Assembly (NCBI GenBank): GCA_035420085.1
Contig: DAOLUH010000015.1
Coordinates: forward strand, 42,032-106,031
DNA from: DSWT01 sp035420085
GTDB taxonomy: Bacteria > Chloroflexota > Anaerolineae > B4-G1 > SLSP01
Direction of reading: 5' to 3'
Length of the DNA: 64,000 bases
The notes under the pieces were generated by a model. The model was not told the origin of the DNA, did no database searches, and saw only the letters and a list, made by a program, of their open reading frames with translations. The position numbers were made by a program, and so were the translations under genes. This document shows positions 11,873 through 19,671 of the stretch, piece after piece; position 1 is the first letter of the stretch, and each line of letters starts with the position of its first letter.

Positions 11873-13063
11873 ATGATGCTAAAGCGTTTAATTTTCACCG
11901 TGGTGTTGGCGATGCTCCTGGCGACTGTCGCGCTGCCGGTTCAGGCTGCGCCGGGAGGTCAAGGCGACGGGGGCGTTCACTTTGGCCCCTATACGTTGGC
12001 GGCCGGTAGCTCTGTCTCCGGCGATCTGACGGTCTTTGGCGGACCGGTTACGCTCAAGAAAGCGTCATCCTTCAACGGCGACCTGACCGTTTTCGGGCCG
12101 GTGGAGGTACAGGAGGGCGCGACCCTGGACGGGACGCTGGTGGTGTTTGGGGCTGCCGATATCGCCGGGACGATTGACGGTGATGTGTTTGTCGCGGGCG
12201 CAGTGACGCTGGACGAGACGGCCTATGTGAGCGGCGACGTCTCGGCGACAGGCGCGATTAACCGCCGCGACGGCGCAGTCGTGGACGGCAGCGTCAGCCC
12301 GATCAGCGAAGAGGATTTCAACTTTGAACGAGATTTTCCGATTGAGGTGCCTGAACCTTTTGTGAACCCGCAAGTGCAGGTTCACACCCGCCCACTGTGG
12401 CTGCGGGTTGCCTTGGGGATAGTTCGCGCGGTTGCCAGCGTGGTGGTGTTGAGCCTCCTGGCGCTGGTTATCGTCAGCGTGTGGCCGCAGCACGCGGAGC
12501 GCGTGGGACGGGTGGTCGAAGAAGCGCCTCTGACGTCGTTTGGGGTGGGATTGCTCCTGTTCGTCGCGGCCATCATCGTGCTGACGCTGTTGGCAATTAC
12601 GATCTGTCTAAGCCCCTTTACCATTTTAGGTTGGCTCGTCATCGGCGTAGGGGTGCTATTTGGCTGGGTCGCGCTTGGACTTATCCTGGGCAAGCGTGTC
12701 CTCACCGGCGTCTTTAACCAGACTCAGCCAAAGGCGGTGAGTTCGGCGGTCCTTGGGACGGCGCTGCTGACCCTGGCGCTGGCGCTGGCGCGGGTTTTCT
12801 GGCCTATTCACGGCCTTCTGATGTTCGTTCTGGTGCCACTGGCTGCCGGCGCTGTGGTATTGACGCGCTTTGGCACGATGCCTTATGCCACGCAGGGGCA
12901 ATCTTCTACCGCGCCGCGTGCGCCGAAACCGCCGCGTCCCACCGGCCCCATCGTGCCGGCCCCGTTGCCCTCGACATCGGCGCCGGTTACGCCAGCCCCG
13001 TTGCCGCCATCGGAAGTGGAGTCGCCTGCTCCTGTTGTGGATGATACACCTGTAGAAGGTTGA
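11873..13063 (+). CDS. Secreted/membrane bactofilin-like (polymer-forming) protein
   Basis: 396 residues. A signal peptide (about 1-26, ending PVQAAPG) is followed by a beta-solenoid-like region of repeated SGDLTVFGGPV, NGDLTVFGPVEV and DGDVFVAGAVTL strands (about 45-145), as in polymer-forming cytoskeletal proteins. Three or four membrane helices lie between about 178 and 325, then a proline-rich tail (residues 340-396). It is 77 bases after the anti-sigma gene, has an AAGGAG ribosome binding site, and is probably a target or member of the sigma/anti-sigma unit. The signal peptide is unusual for classical cytosolic bactofilins and suggests an extracytoplasmic scaffold. Confidence 0.8.
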   Translation: MMLKRLIFTVVLAMLLATVALPVQAAPGGQGDGGVHFGPYTLAAGSSVSGDLTVFGGPVTLKKASSFNGDLTVFGPVEVQEGATLDGTLVVFGAADIAGTIDGDVFVAGAVTLDETAYVSGDVSATGAINRRDGAVVDGSVSPISEEDFNFERDFPIEVPEPFVNPQVQVHTRPLWLRVALGIVRAVASVVVLSLLALVIVSVWPQHAERVGRVVEEAPLTSFGVGLLLFVAAIIVLTLLAITICLSPFTILGWLVIGVGVLFGWVALGLILGKRVLTGVFNQTQPKAVSSAVLGTALLTLALALARVFWPIHGLLMFVLVPLAAGAVVLTRFGTMPYATQGQSSTAPRAPKPPRPTGPIVPAPLPSTSAPVTPAPLPPSEVESPAPVVDDTPVEG

Positions 13064-13098
13064 TGCGCTCAGAGCGCATAGCGATGCTTTAAGAACTC

Positions 13099-13130
13099 CG
13101 CGCGACCGGGACGACCATCTCGGTCGCGCG
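13099..13130. other. Perfect 10-bp hairpin after the bactofilin-like gene
   Basis: CGCGCGACCG (13099-13108) pairs with CGGTCGCGCG (13121-13130) around a 12-base loop. No run of T follows, so it is not a standard intrinsic terminator, though it may protect the 3' end of the transcript. A second short inverted repeat, ATTGGCA/TGCCAAT, lies at 13180-13196. Confidence 0.6.
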
Positions 13131-13219
13131 TTGTGTGTGGGGGCAAGCTGCCGCGCCTCAACGACTCGCGGAGTGCGCCATTGGCACATTGCCAATTCAC
13201 ATAAACCGTGTGAACGCAG

Positions 13220-13247
13220 TTGTCTGCATGATAGGCGGCATTATAAT
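13220..13247 (+). promoter_or_regulatory. Promoter of the MoeB/ThiF-type gene
   Basis: TTGTCT at 13220-13225 and TATAAT at 13242-13247 with a 16-base spacer, about 84 bases upstream of the start codon. A short ACGTTTTACGC-type heptamer repeat lies between promoter and gene (about 13297-13319). Confidence 0.6.
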
Positions 13248-13330
13248 CACTATGTAAAACGTGCGGAGTGAAATATGGCAAGCTTCATTAGCCCGACGTT
13301 TTACGCATTACGTTTTTACGGAGGTGGCTT

Positions 13331-14071
13331 ATGGATGATCGTTATATCCGTCAGATCGTGATGCCGGAGATTGGCGTGACGGGCCAGGCCAAATTGCGTG
13401 AATCGCGCGTGCTTGTCGTTGGCGCGGGCGGGTTAGGATCGCCCATTCTGTTGTACCTGGCGGCGGCTGGCGTTGGCGTTTTGGGCATCGCCGATAACGA
13501 CCAGGTTGCGCTTACCAACCTCAACCGGCAGATCCTCTACACTAAACACGACATCGGGCGCAGCAAAGCCCTCGCCGCCGTGCAACGGGTACGCGCGTTG
13601 AATCCCGAGGTCAAGGCCACGCCCCACGAGGTGCGCGTGCTGGCCGAAAATGGCCTGTCTCTGGTGCAAGAGTACGACCTCGTCGTGGAGGCCAGCGACA
13701 ACCTGGAAACTAAAGCCCTGATGAACGAGCTGTGCGTGTGCGCGGGCGTCCCCCTGGTCTGGGGAGCGGTTGCGCGCTTTGAGGGGCAGATAGGCGTGTA
13801 TCTACCCGGCCACGCCTGCCGGAGCTGCATCTTCCCGCAGCTTCCCGAACCGGGCACATATCCTACCCCGGCGCAACTGGGCGTCCTGGGCGCTACGGCG
13901 GGCGTCATCGGCGCGCTGGAGGCGCTCGAGGCCGTGAAAATCCTGCTGAACCTCGACAAGCCGCTTGTTGACAGGATTCTGCTCTGGGAAGGACTTGCGG
14001 GCGCATTTGACATCGTGACCGTCGAGCGTAATCCCGATTGCCCGGTGTGCGGACTAAAACGTGAAGCGTAA
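13331..14071 (+). CDS. MoeB/ThiF/HesA-family adenylyltransferase
   Basis: 246 residues. The nucleotide-binding loop GAGGLG is at 31-36, with D55/D57 and TNLNRQ (62-67) following, all typical of E1-like enzymes that adenylate the C-terminus of ThiS or MoaD-type sulphur carriers. Two CxxC pairs (CRSC near 173 and CPVC near 238) form the zinc site. Length equals standard MoeB/ThiF without a rhodanese domain. No carrier-protein gene is adjacent, so molybdopterin and thiamine roles cannot be separated. The stop codon TAA lies inside a GTAAAAC heptamer repeat. Confidence 0.9.
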   Translation: MDDRYIRQIVMPEIGVTGQAKLRESRVLVVGAGGLGSPILLYLAAAGVGVLGIADNDQVALTNLNRQILYTKHDIGRSKALAAVQRVRALNPEVKATPHEVRVLAENGLSLVQEYDLVVEASDNLETKALMNELCVCAGVPLVWGAVARFEGQIGVYLPGHACRSCIFPQLPEPGTYPTPAQLGVLGATAGVIGALEALEAVKILLNLDKPLVDRILLWEGLAGAFDIVTVERNPDCPVCGLKREA

Positions 14072-14110
14072 AACGTAAGTCGCCGCTTACGTTTTACGCT
14101 TCACGTTTTA
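14055..14110. repeat. 25-bp perfect inverted repeat made of GTAAAAC heptamers
   Basis: The left arm 14055-14079 and the right arm 14086-14110 are exact reverse complements over 25 bases with a 6-base loop. Each arm is a run of degenerate heptamers (CGTGAAG, CGTAAAA, CGTAAG). The left arm contains the last codons and stop of the MoeB/ThiF gene. The right arm runs to within 11 bases of the next promoter. There is no T-run, but the stem is long enough to stop or stabilise transcripts. Confidence 0.9.
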
Positions 14111-14120
14111 CGAATTACGT

Positions 14121-14148
14121 TTGACACATTCGCAAATCGTGCTATAAA
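14121..14148 (+). promoter_or_regulatory. Strong promoter of a short transcription unit
   Basis: TTGACA at 14121-14126 is a perfect -35 box, and TATAAA at 14143-14148 follows after 16 bases. It precedes a 23-codon ORF and an intrinsic terminator, and reads toward rsgA. Confidence 0.75.
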
Positions 14149-14191
14149 ACTATCAGTTCGTCTACATTCTCACAACAAAGGAGGCGTACAC

Positions 14192-14263
14192 ATGTCGGAT
14201 AAGAATGTCGTTACCATACATACGATGTGTGTTCGCCGGTGCTTGTGGGAAGGACGCGCGTAG
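14192..14263 (+). CDS. 23-residue ORF, possible leader peptide
   Basis: The ORF encodes MSDKNVVTIHTMCVRRCLW followed by EGRA. It has an ideal ribosome binding site, AAAGGAGG at 14177-14184, 7 bases before the ATG, and a perfect -35 box upstream. An intrinsic terminator begins 27 bases after its stop and rsgA starts about 130 bases beyond that. This layout of strong promoter, tiny ORF, terminator and real gene fits a leader peptide that controls transcription into rsgA, or a short independent mRNA. Two cysteines and two adjacent arginines are the notable residues. I know no matching family. Confidence 0.5.
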   Translation: MSDKNVVTIHTMCVRRCLWEGRA

Positions 14264-14289
14264 GCTAACCCCTACTGCCTCAACACCCC

Positions 14290-14331
14290 AAGCCACGGGC
14301 TGACGGCACATCGCCGGGTCCGTGGCTTTTT
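14290..14331 (+). terminator. Intrinsic terminator between the 23-codon ORF and rsgA
   Basis: AGCCACGG (14291-14298) pairs with CCGTGGCT (14320-14327) and TTTTT follows directly. The loop contains GACGGC/GCCG and may fold further. It would end transcripts from the promoter at 14121 unless read through. Confidence 0.85.
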
Positions 14332-14408
14332 GTTGCCACATTCACGTCAGGCTGTCGCGCATGTCCCCCGGCGATGCTTGTTCTCCTCACTGCACCGGCG
14401 ACACGGAT

Positions 14409-14452
14409 AAAAACGTAAGACGTAAAACGTGATTCGTAATTCGTGATTCGTA
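14409..14452. repeat. Heptamer repeat upstream of rsgA
   Basis: Units of the form ACGTAAG, ACGTAAA, ACGTGAT, TCGTAAT and TCGTGAT follow each other with a period of 7. The tract ends a few bases before the AGGAG ribosome binding site of rsgA. Confidence 0.8.
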
Positions 14453-14459
14453 TCAGGAG

Positions 14460-15656
14460 ATGATTGAGGTGTCAAGAGAAAGGTTTTGTGAAGTGAGTGT
14501 TCAGGCGCGACGTGATGAGGAACTGCGGGGAGCGCACCGGCACATCAAACCTAACCGCAAGGGGAAGCGCGCGCGTCAAAAGGATTGGCAGTATGCCATA
14601 GATGAAGATGCCATCCCCCGCGCCGAGCGGGTGATGCGGCGCGGCGAGCATGAACGCCGCGCGATGGTGGCGGCGCAGGCATTGGCGACGCTGGAAGCTG
14701 TGGATGAGGCGGGCGTCGAAACCACGTGGGAAAATGCCGCCGCATCGGGTGAGATCGGCATGGTCGTGGAGGTAAGCACCAGCCTGTACCGCGTCGCGGT
14801 GGATGGGCGCGTGTTACTGTGTAGCCTGCGGGGGGCACTCACGGTGGAGGATACCGGCTACACCAATCTCGTCGCCGTGGGCGATCGCGTCATCGTGGCG
14901 TCGCCGGGCGGCAATCGCGGTGTGATCGAGGCTGTACTGCCCCGGCTGAGCGCATTGGCTCGCCCTGATCCGTTCTCCAGCCATCTAAAACAGGTCATCG
15001 TTGCCAATGCTGACCAATTGCTCATCGTTGCCGCGTGGCTTGAGCCGCCGCTGTGGCACGAGCTGATTGACCGTTATCTGATCGGCGCCGAGCGCAACCG
15101 GCTAATGCCTGTGATATGCATAAACAAGATGGACCTGGCGGAAGACCGCGCCGCAGTTCATCAGTCGCTCGCACCCTATACGGCCTTGGGATATCGCGTC
15201 CTGTTCGCCAGCGCGCTCACCGGCGAAGGGATTACGGAGTTACGCGCGTTGATGCAGGGGAAGATGACCGTCCTGGCAGGGCTGTCGGGCGTGGGCAAAT
15301 CGTCCTTGCTTGCGGCAGTCCATCCCGGGCTGAATTTGCGTACCGGCGCGGTCAGCGAACACTGGGGCGGGCAGGGCCAGCACACGACGACGCAGGTGAA
15401 CCTGTTCGCGCTGCAGGATGGTGGTTATGTGGTAGATACGCCCGGCATCCGCGGGTTTGCCGTCGCCGGGCTGCTGCCGGCGGAATTGCTGCGCTTCTAC
15501 CCGGAGATTGCGGAGGTCGCTGCGCGTTGCCGCTTTGCGGATTGTTCTCACGTCCACGAACCTGGCTGCGCTGTCAGAGTCGCGGTGCGTGAAGGCAGTC
15601 TTCCGGCCATACGCTATCACAACTACCGCCGTATCCTGGCGGAGTTGAGTCAATGA
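14460..15656 (+). CDS. rsgA: Small-ribosomal-subunit biogenesis GTPase RsgA
   Basis: 398 residues with the circularly permuted GTPase order: NKMD (G4, residue 222) before GLSGVGKSS (G1, 274-282) before DTPG (G3, 326-329). An OB-fold region precedes them and the C-terminal zinc motif CRFADCSHVHEPGC follows. RsgA releases late assembly factors from the 30S subunit in the cytosol. The N-terminal 80 or so residues (basic, HIKPNRKGKRARQKDWQ) extend beyond the usual start of the OB fold. The ATG at 14460 directly abuts AGGAG with no spacing, so GTG at 14469 is a likely true start. The preceding terminator and 23-codon ORF may regulate it. Confidence 0.93.
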   Translation: MIEVSRERFCEVSVQARRDEELRGAHRHIKPNRKGKRARQKDWQYAIDEDAIPRAERVMRRGEHERRAMVAAQALATLEAVDEAGVETTWENAAASGEIGMVVEVSTSLYRVAVDGRVLLCSLRGALTVEDTGYTNLVAVGDRVIVASPGGNRGVIEAVLPRLSALARPDPFSSHLKQVIVANADQLLIVAAWLEPPLWHELIDRYLIGAERNRLMPVICINKMDLAEDRAAVHQSLAPYTALGYRVLFASALTGEGITELRALMQGKMTVLAGLSGVGKSSLLAAVHPGLNLRTGAVSEHWGGQGQHTTTQVNLFALQDGGYVVDTPGIRGFAVAGLLPAELLRFYPEIAEVAARCRFADCSHVHEPGCAVRVAVREGSLPAIRYHNYRRILAELSQ

Positions 15657-15785
15657 TGCATGTCTCAACGGATATAACGGATGGAACGAAAATCCATCCG
15701 TTATATTCGGGCAAACTACCGAGAAAGTTTCGACGCCATGCAGCCAGCCTTTGTTACGAGGTGTACTTTCTTTTGTAATATTCGA

Positions 15786-15804
15786 AATACTATGCTATAG
15801 TATT
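15786..15804. other. AT-rich 8-bp inverted repeat
   Basis: AATACTAT (15786-15793) and ATAGTATT (15797-15804) flank three bases. It could be an operator or a small hairpin upstream of the LuxR remnant; no gene context decides. Confidence 0.4.
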
Positions 15805-15853
15805 CATAGAGTCGCCAGGGCCACGCTACAGAGCTTGCCTCAACGTTTTGACG

Positions 15854-15973
15854 ATGCACGTTTCCGTCAACACGGTCAAGACGCATCTCAAGAATATCTA
15901 CGACAAATTGCCTTTCCATGACCGCAGGGAAGCCGTTCTGCAGGCAAAAGAGCTAGGCGTAAAGGAGGAATAA
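15854..15973 (+). pseudogene. Remnant of a LuxR/MalT-type helix-turn-helix C-terminus
   Basis: The frame reads HVSVNTVKTHLKNIYDKL and then HDRREAVLQAKELGVKEE before TAA at 15971-15973. This is the recognition helix and tail of LuxR-family DNA-binding domains (SVNTVKTH..NIY.KL.V..R.EAV..A.ELG). Only the last 40 codons remain; the bases just upstream do not continue the domain in this frame, and no start or ribosome binding site precedes it. The gene is therefore a fragment. Its end sits 5 bases before the next ATG and contains AAAGGAGG, so the remnant now supplies the ribosome binding site of 15978-16790. Confidence 0.75.
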
Positions 15974-15977
15974 GCGC

Positions 15978-16790
15978 ATGTACGGATTATCGAGAAAGCA
16001 ATCTTTCGTTTGGGGCGGTTTGTTGATCGTCTTCGGCATCATGGGGTTACTGGAATCAATCAGCGAACTAAGCCCGTGGGTCTGGGCCGGCGTGCTGGCA
16101 GTGAGCGGCGCGGGCGTGCTAGCTATCTACCTCACCGACCGGAGCGAGTGGGGATTCCTCATCACGACGTACGCGCTGTGGGCCGTCGCGCTGCTGATCG
16201 CGTTGGTCGAGTGGGACATCTTGCCCGATCCATTCATCGCCATCTACGTGCTGGCGGCGATTGCCCTGCCGTTTCTGGTGGTGTATGTGCGCAACCGCGA
16301 AAACTGGTGGGCGCTCATCCCGGCTTACGTGCTGTTGGCCATTGCTGTGATGATCGGGCTGACGGAGTGGCATATCCTGCCTGACACATTCATCGCCACG
16401 TATGTGCTGTTGGCCATTGCGCTGCCGTTTGTCGTGGTGTTCTTGCGTGACCATAACAGTTGGTGGGCCTTGATCCCCGCCTATGTGCTGATCGCCGTGG
16501 GTGTGATGGTCGCATTGATTGACACGGGCGTGCTCGGCGATTTAATGGTTCCCGCTTACGTGATGTTCGCCATCGCCATTCCTTTCTTCGTGGTCTACAT
16601 CCGCAACCCACGCGAGTGGTGGCCGTTGATCCCCGGTGGGATCATGGCTGTCATCGGCAGTGCGTTTGTTCTGAGCGCGGGAGCGGCGCAATCCCTCGGC
16701 GCTGTGGTGTTGATCGGCGTCGGCGTCTTGATCTTGCTGCGCCAGTTTCTGCATCCGAAATCGGCGGATGAGGCGATGAAGCAGGAATAA
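15978..16790 (+). CDS. Multi-pass membrane protein built from about four tandem repeats
   Basis: 270 residues, almost wholly hydrophobic. A unit of about 50 residues recurs: a charged loop with RNRENWWALIPAYVL, RDHNSWWALIPAYVL or RNPREWWPLIPGGIM, then a helix, an EW(D/H)ILPD or DTGVLGD turn, and another helix ending FVVV or FLVVY. About eight to ten helices result. The repeat pattern implies internal duplication. The function is unknown. The ribosome binding site AAAGGAGG lies in the preceding LuxR remnant. A 253-residue relative in style, rich in W and aliphatic helices, is encoded at 59214-59936. Confidence 0.7.
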   Translation: MYGLSRKQSFVWGGLLIVFGIMGLLESISELSPWVWAGVLAVSGAGVLAIYLTDRSEWGFLITTYALWAVALLIALVEWDILPDPFIAIYVLAAIALPFLVVYVRNRENWWALIPAYVLLAIAVMIGLTEWHILPDTFIATYVLLAIALPFVVVFLRDHNSWWALIPAYVLIAVGVMVALIDTGVLGDLMVPAYVMFAIAIPFFVVYIRNPREWWPLIPGGIMAVIGSAFVLSAGAAQSLGAVVLIGVGVLILLRQFLHPKSADEAMKQE

Positions 16791-16845
16791 CTGTTAGTGC
16801 TACAGAGGTGTTCCCTTGTGGGATTCCACCCCAACGAAAGGCAAT

Positions 16846-16916
16846 ATTAACCGCGAATCACGCGAATTTTCGCTGTTTTTTCTGAAAGATTTGTGTAGAT
16901 TCGCGGTAACTATTCA
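16846..16916. repeat. Dispersed palindromic repeat, family A, copy 2
   Basis: TAACCGCGAATCACGCGAAT opens the block, then TTTCTGAAAGATTTGTG and AGATTCGCGGTAACTATTC. It is the reverse-complement counterpart of 4758-4850. A fragment (GATTCGCGGTTTATTTTCC) recurs at about 17130-17148, after repeat B. Confidence 0.8.
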
Positions 16917-16929
16917 GCCTGTCTACACT

Positions 16930-17130
16930 GCGGCCGTCACCCTGAGCGGAGTGAAACGGAGTTGAAGGGTCTTGGCGCTGTAAAAGCAGAGATTCCTCCC
17001 TTCACTGCGTTCAGGGCAAGCACCTTCGACAAGCTCAGGGCAAGCTACTTCGCTCCACTCGTTGCACTCGTTCCGCTCCGTTCGGAGACCTGTCCTGAGC
17101 TTGCCGAAGGATGACGGCTGAATAGTTACG
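16930..17130. repeat. Dispersed repeat, family B (AAGCTCAGG type), copy 1
   Basis: The block starts GCCGTCACCCTGAGCGGAGT and contains CTTCGACAAGCTCAGG, TTCGCTCCACTCGTTGCACT and CCTGAGCTTGCCGAAGG, ending GGATGACGGC. Several short palindromes lie inside. A related but diverged copy lies within the coding sequence at 44473-44758 and is translated there. Together with flanking family A copies it forms a nested repeat island of about 300 bases. Confidence 0.85.
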
Positions 17131-17149
17131 ATTCGCGGTTTATTTTCCA

Positions 17150-17542
17150 GGGGGATTACCGAGATCACCACGCAGAATGCCTGCCGGTTGTTTGCGATCT
17201 AGTGCCTGAGTTCTGGTCCAGTTCAAAACGTTTCTCTACCCCTTCTCTCACCCACCTGAAATCGCCCACGTTCTGATGACCACCGCGATGCTCATCCTGG
17301 CGTTTCCCCACCCGAACATCTGACCCTTCGCCTTTTTCTGTCTGACGCCGATGCTGGCGGCTAAGCGAGCACGAGCGCCAGAATCGCCGCGGGGATTGGG
17401 CTTCGAGCGTGTTACTCAGAGAATGATAAGACTCTGGGGCTACACGGTGGCTCTTGTACTTTATGAGGAAGGAGTATAATTCGACTACACAGACGTAAAC
17501 CTGCATCTTACGCTGACTCGGAACTCCTAAAGGAAAGACCAG
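17150..17542. other. Gap before the glycosyltransferase gene, no convincing gene
   Basis: An open frame exists on the minus strand (17165-17506), but its product is rich in R, Q and S with no domain or hydrophobic pattern, so I do not accept it. On the plus strand TATAAT at 17475-17480 with TTGTAC 15 bases upstream may be a weak promoter for 17543-19648. The rest shows no feature I recognise. Confidence 0.5.
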
Positions 17543-19648
17543 ATGACTTCACTTTCAAGAAAACCGGCCTCCTTCACCTCTTACCTGGAGGCCGCTGCGC
17601 GCATCCTCGTCGCCATCACTTTCGTCGTGGCGTTCATCGTTTACGGCATCCATGCCGTCCTGGCGCTTCTCTATCCCTACCCGCTGGACTACGGCGAAGC
17701 GCCGCTGGTGGATCAGGCGATGCGCTTGGCTGCGGGAGACACAATTTACCGCGCCGCGCTCGACACGCCGCCTTACACCATCGCCAACTACCCGCCGCTG
17801 TACGTTCTGGCAATGACGCCCTTTGTCTGGCTCTTCGGCCCCAACTTCTGGGCGGGGCGGCTGATCTCGGTGGCGAGCGCGCTGGCGGTGGCTTACTTCC
17901 TGGGCGGCGTGATCCACGCGCAGAGCGGCGACCGGTTCGCGGCGCGGCTCACGGCGTTGCTGTTTCTGGCGTTCCCCTACGTGGCGGGATGGTCCAAGCT
18001 GGCGCGCATTGATCTGCTGGCGTTGGCCCTGAGCGCGGCGGCGCTGTACGTGATCGCGCGACGCCCGCAGGACAACCGTATTCTGGTGGGGACGGCGCTC
18101 TTGCTAACCGCCGCTATCTACACCCGGCAATCCTACGGGTTGGCCGCGCCATTCGCCGCCTTTGTCTGGGTGTGGGTGAAGCGGGGATGGCGCGCTGCTT
18201 TCGCGCTGGCGGGGATGGTGGGCGCGGTCGGATTAACCCTCTTCGTGATTCTGAACATGGCAACCAGCGGCGGCTTCTTCTTCAACGTGATTACGGCTAA
18301 CGTTAACCCCTTTAACTTCGCTACCGTGGAGCGTTACGCGAAAGAGATGCTTGACCTGGCGCCCATCTTGTTGGTTTTCTGCGGCGCGCTGGTTGTCGTG
18401 CTCTCGATTCGGCGGTGGGCCAGACTTAGCGCAGTCACCGGCTGGCCGATGGTGGTTCCATACCTGGCGGGGGCGTTGCTCTCGGCGCTGACCATTGGCA
18501 AAATCGGCTCGAATGTCAACTATCTGTTGGAATTGTGCGCTGCGCTGGCGCTGGTCGCCGGGACGCTGTTGGCGTGGAGCGGCGAAATCTGGCGCGGCGA
18601 AACTGAATTACCCCGTCCAGCGTGGGTTCCGCCCCTCGTCCGCAGCATTGTGCTAGCCTTGCTGGCGGTGCAAGGCGGAATGTTGATGCGGTTCACGCTA
18701 CAACACCCTGTCCAGGATTTCAAGTACCGCAATTCCTTCCAGACGAGTCTGCATGAACTGCGGGAGCTGGTCGCGCAAACCACCGGGCCGATCCTGGCCG
18801 ACGAGTATATGGGGATGCTGACGCTGAACGACGCGCCGCTTTACATCCAGCCCTTCGAGGTGACGCAACTGGCAAACGCGGGGTTGTGGGATCAGACCCC
18901 GCTCCTCGATGACATCCGCGCGGAAAAATTCGCGTTGATCCTGATCCACCATTTCCGCGGTTATCCTGTCTATAAGGAGCGGTGGACGCCGGAGATGCTC
19001 GATGTTATCCAGGAACATTACGTCGCCAGCGACATCAAGGCTGAAACGATCATCTTCCGCCCGCGCAGCACTGCCGGGATTGCAGCGCCTGTCGAAGGCG
19101 CTTGCCCTGGCGCACCCTGGCCTTTCCCAACCGTGGCCGGTTTGGGACTGTATTGGTATAACAAGACACTCTCGCTGATGGGCGTTGGCTATGAGAACAC
19201 TGTCCCGGTCTACGCCGTAGCCGACGGGCGGTTGATGCGGCGCGCGGATTGGCCCGATGCCGTCGCCATCCTGCACGACGATTCACTGCAACCGGGCCAG
19301 CACGTGTGGGCTTTCTACGGCGGGATGGCTTCAGAGGATGGGCAAGCCAGCTACGTGAGCGCGGCTTTCCCGCCTGGCAGTGTGGATGTTCCTGTCAAAG
19401 CGGGGGACCTGCTCGGCTACCAGGGCAGCTATCGCTCTTCCTGGGTTCACTTGCACTTCGCAGTGCTCCCGCCGTTGGCAGACAGGACGTTTCCCGCCGC
19501 ATTGGTCTGGCGTGATACGGGAAATGACCTGTCTATGGCCCAGGTGTTGGTGCAAATAGATCGCCGCAGCCCATCCGACTATCTGGGCGTCACCGGCAGC
19601 CTCGTTGCCGGTTCTGAGGATTGGCTGCCCTTGAACTGCCAACCATAG
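17543..19648 (+). CDS. GT39-like membrane glycosyltransferase fused to an M23/LytM-like domain
   Basis: 701 residues. Residues about 20-390 hold some eleven membrane helices with the acidic loop PYPLDYGEAPLVDQAM early on, as in polyprenyl-phosphate-sugar-dependent GT-C enzymes. Residues about 395-520 are a soluble loop domain. The C-terminal 180 residues resemble the LytM/M23 beta-fold: VPVYAVADGRLMRRADWPDA, then VKAGDLLGYQGSY and SSWVHLHFAVLPP. The last HxH is present but the first zinc motif (HxxxD) is not visible, so this part may bind cell wall rather than cut it. The fusion would place a sugar-transferring membrane enzyme and a wall-binding domain in one chain. Confidence 0.7.
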   Translation: MTSLSRKPASFTSYLEAAARILVAITFVVAFIVYGIHAVLALLYPYPLDYGEAPLVDQAMRLAAGDTIYRAALDTPPYTIANYPPLYVLAMTPFVWLFGPNFWAGRLISVASALAVAYFLGGVIHAQSGDRFAARLTALLFLAFPYVAGWSKLARIDLLALALSAAALYVIARRPQDNRILVGTALLLTAAIYTRQSYGLAAPFAAFVWVWVKRGWRAAFALAGMVGAVGLTLFVILNMATSGGFFFNVITANVNPFNFATVERYAKEMLDLAPILLVFCGALVVVLSIRRWARLSAVTGWPMVVPYLAGALLSALTIGKIGSNVNYLLELCAALALVAGTLLAWSGEIWRGETELPRPAWVPPLVRSIVLALLAVQGGMLMRFTLQHPVQDFKYRNSFQTSLHELRELVAQTTGPILADEYMGMLTLNDAPLYIQPFEVTQLANAGLWDQTPLLDDIRAEKFALILIHHFRGYPVYKERWTPEMLDVIQEHYVASDIKAETIIFRPRSTAGIAAPVEGACPGAPWPFPTVAGLGLYWYNKTLSLMGVGYENTVPVYAVADGRLMRRADWPDAVAILHDDSLQPGQHVWAFYGGMASEDGQASYVSAAFPPGSVDVPVKAGDLLGYQGSYRSSWVHLHFAVLPPLADRTFPAALVWRDTGNDLSMAQVLVQIDRRSPSDYLGVTGSLVAGSEDWLPLNCQP

Positions 19649-19671
19649 TACTGACTGAGGATGATGTGACG

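Noticed and set aside
17165..17506. 113-codon minus-strand open frame
   Set aside because: Composition is unlike a protein family, no ribosome binding site, no hydrophobic or domain pattern.
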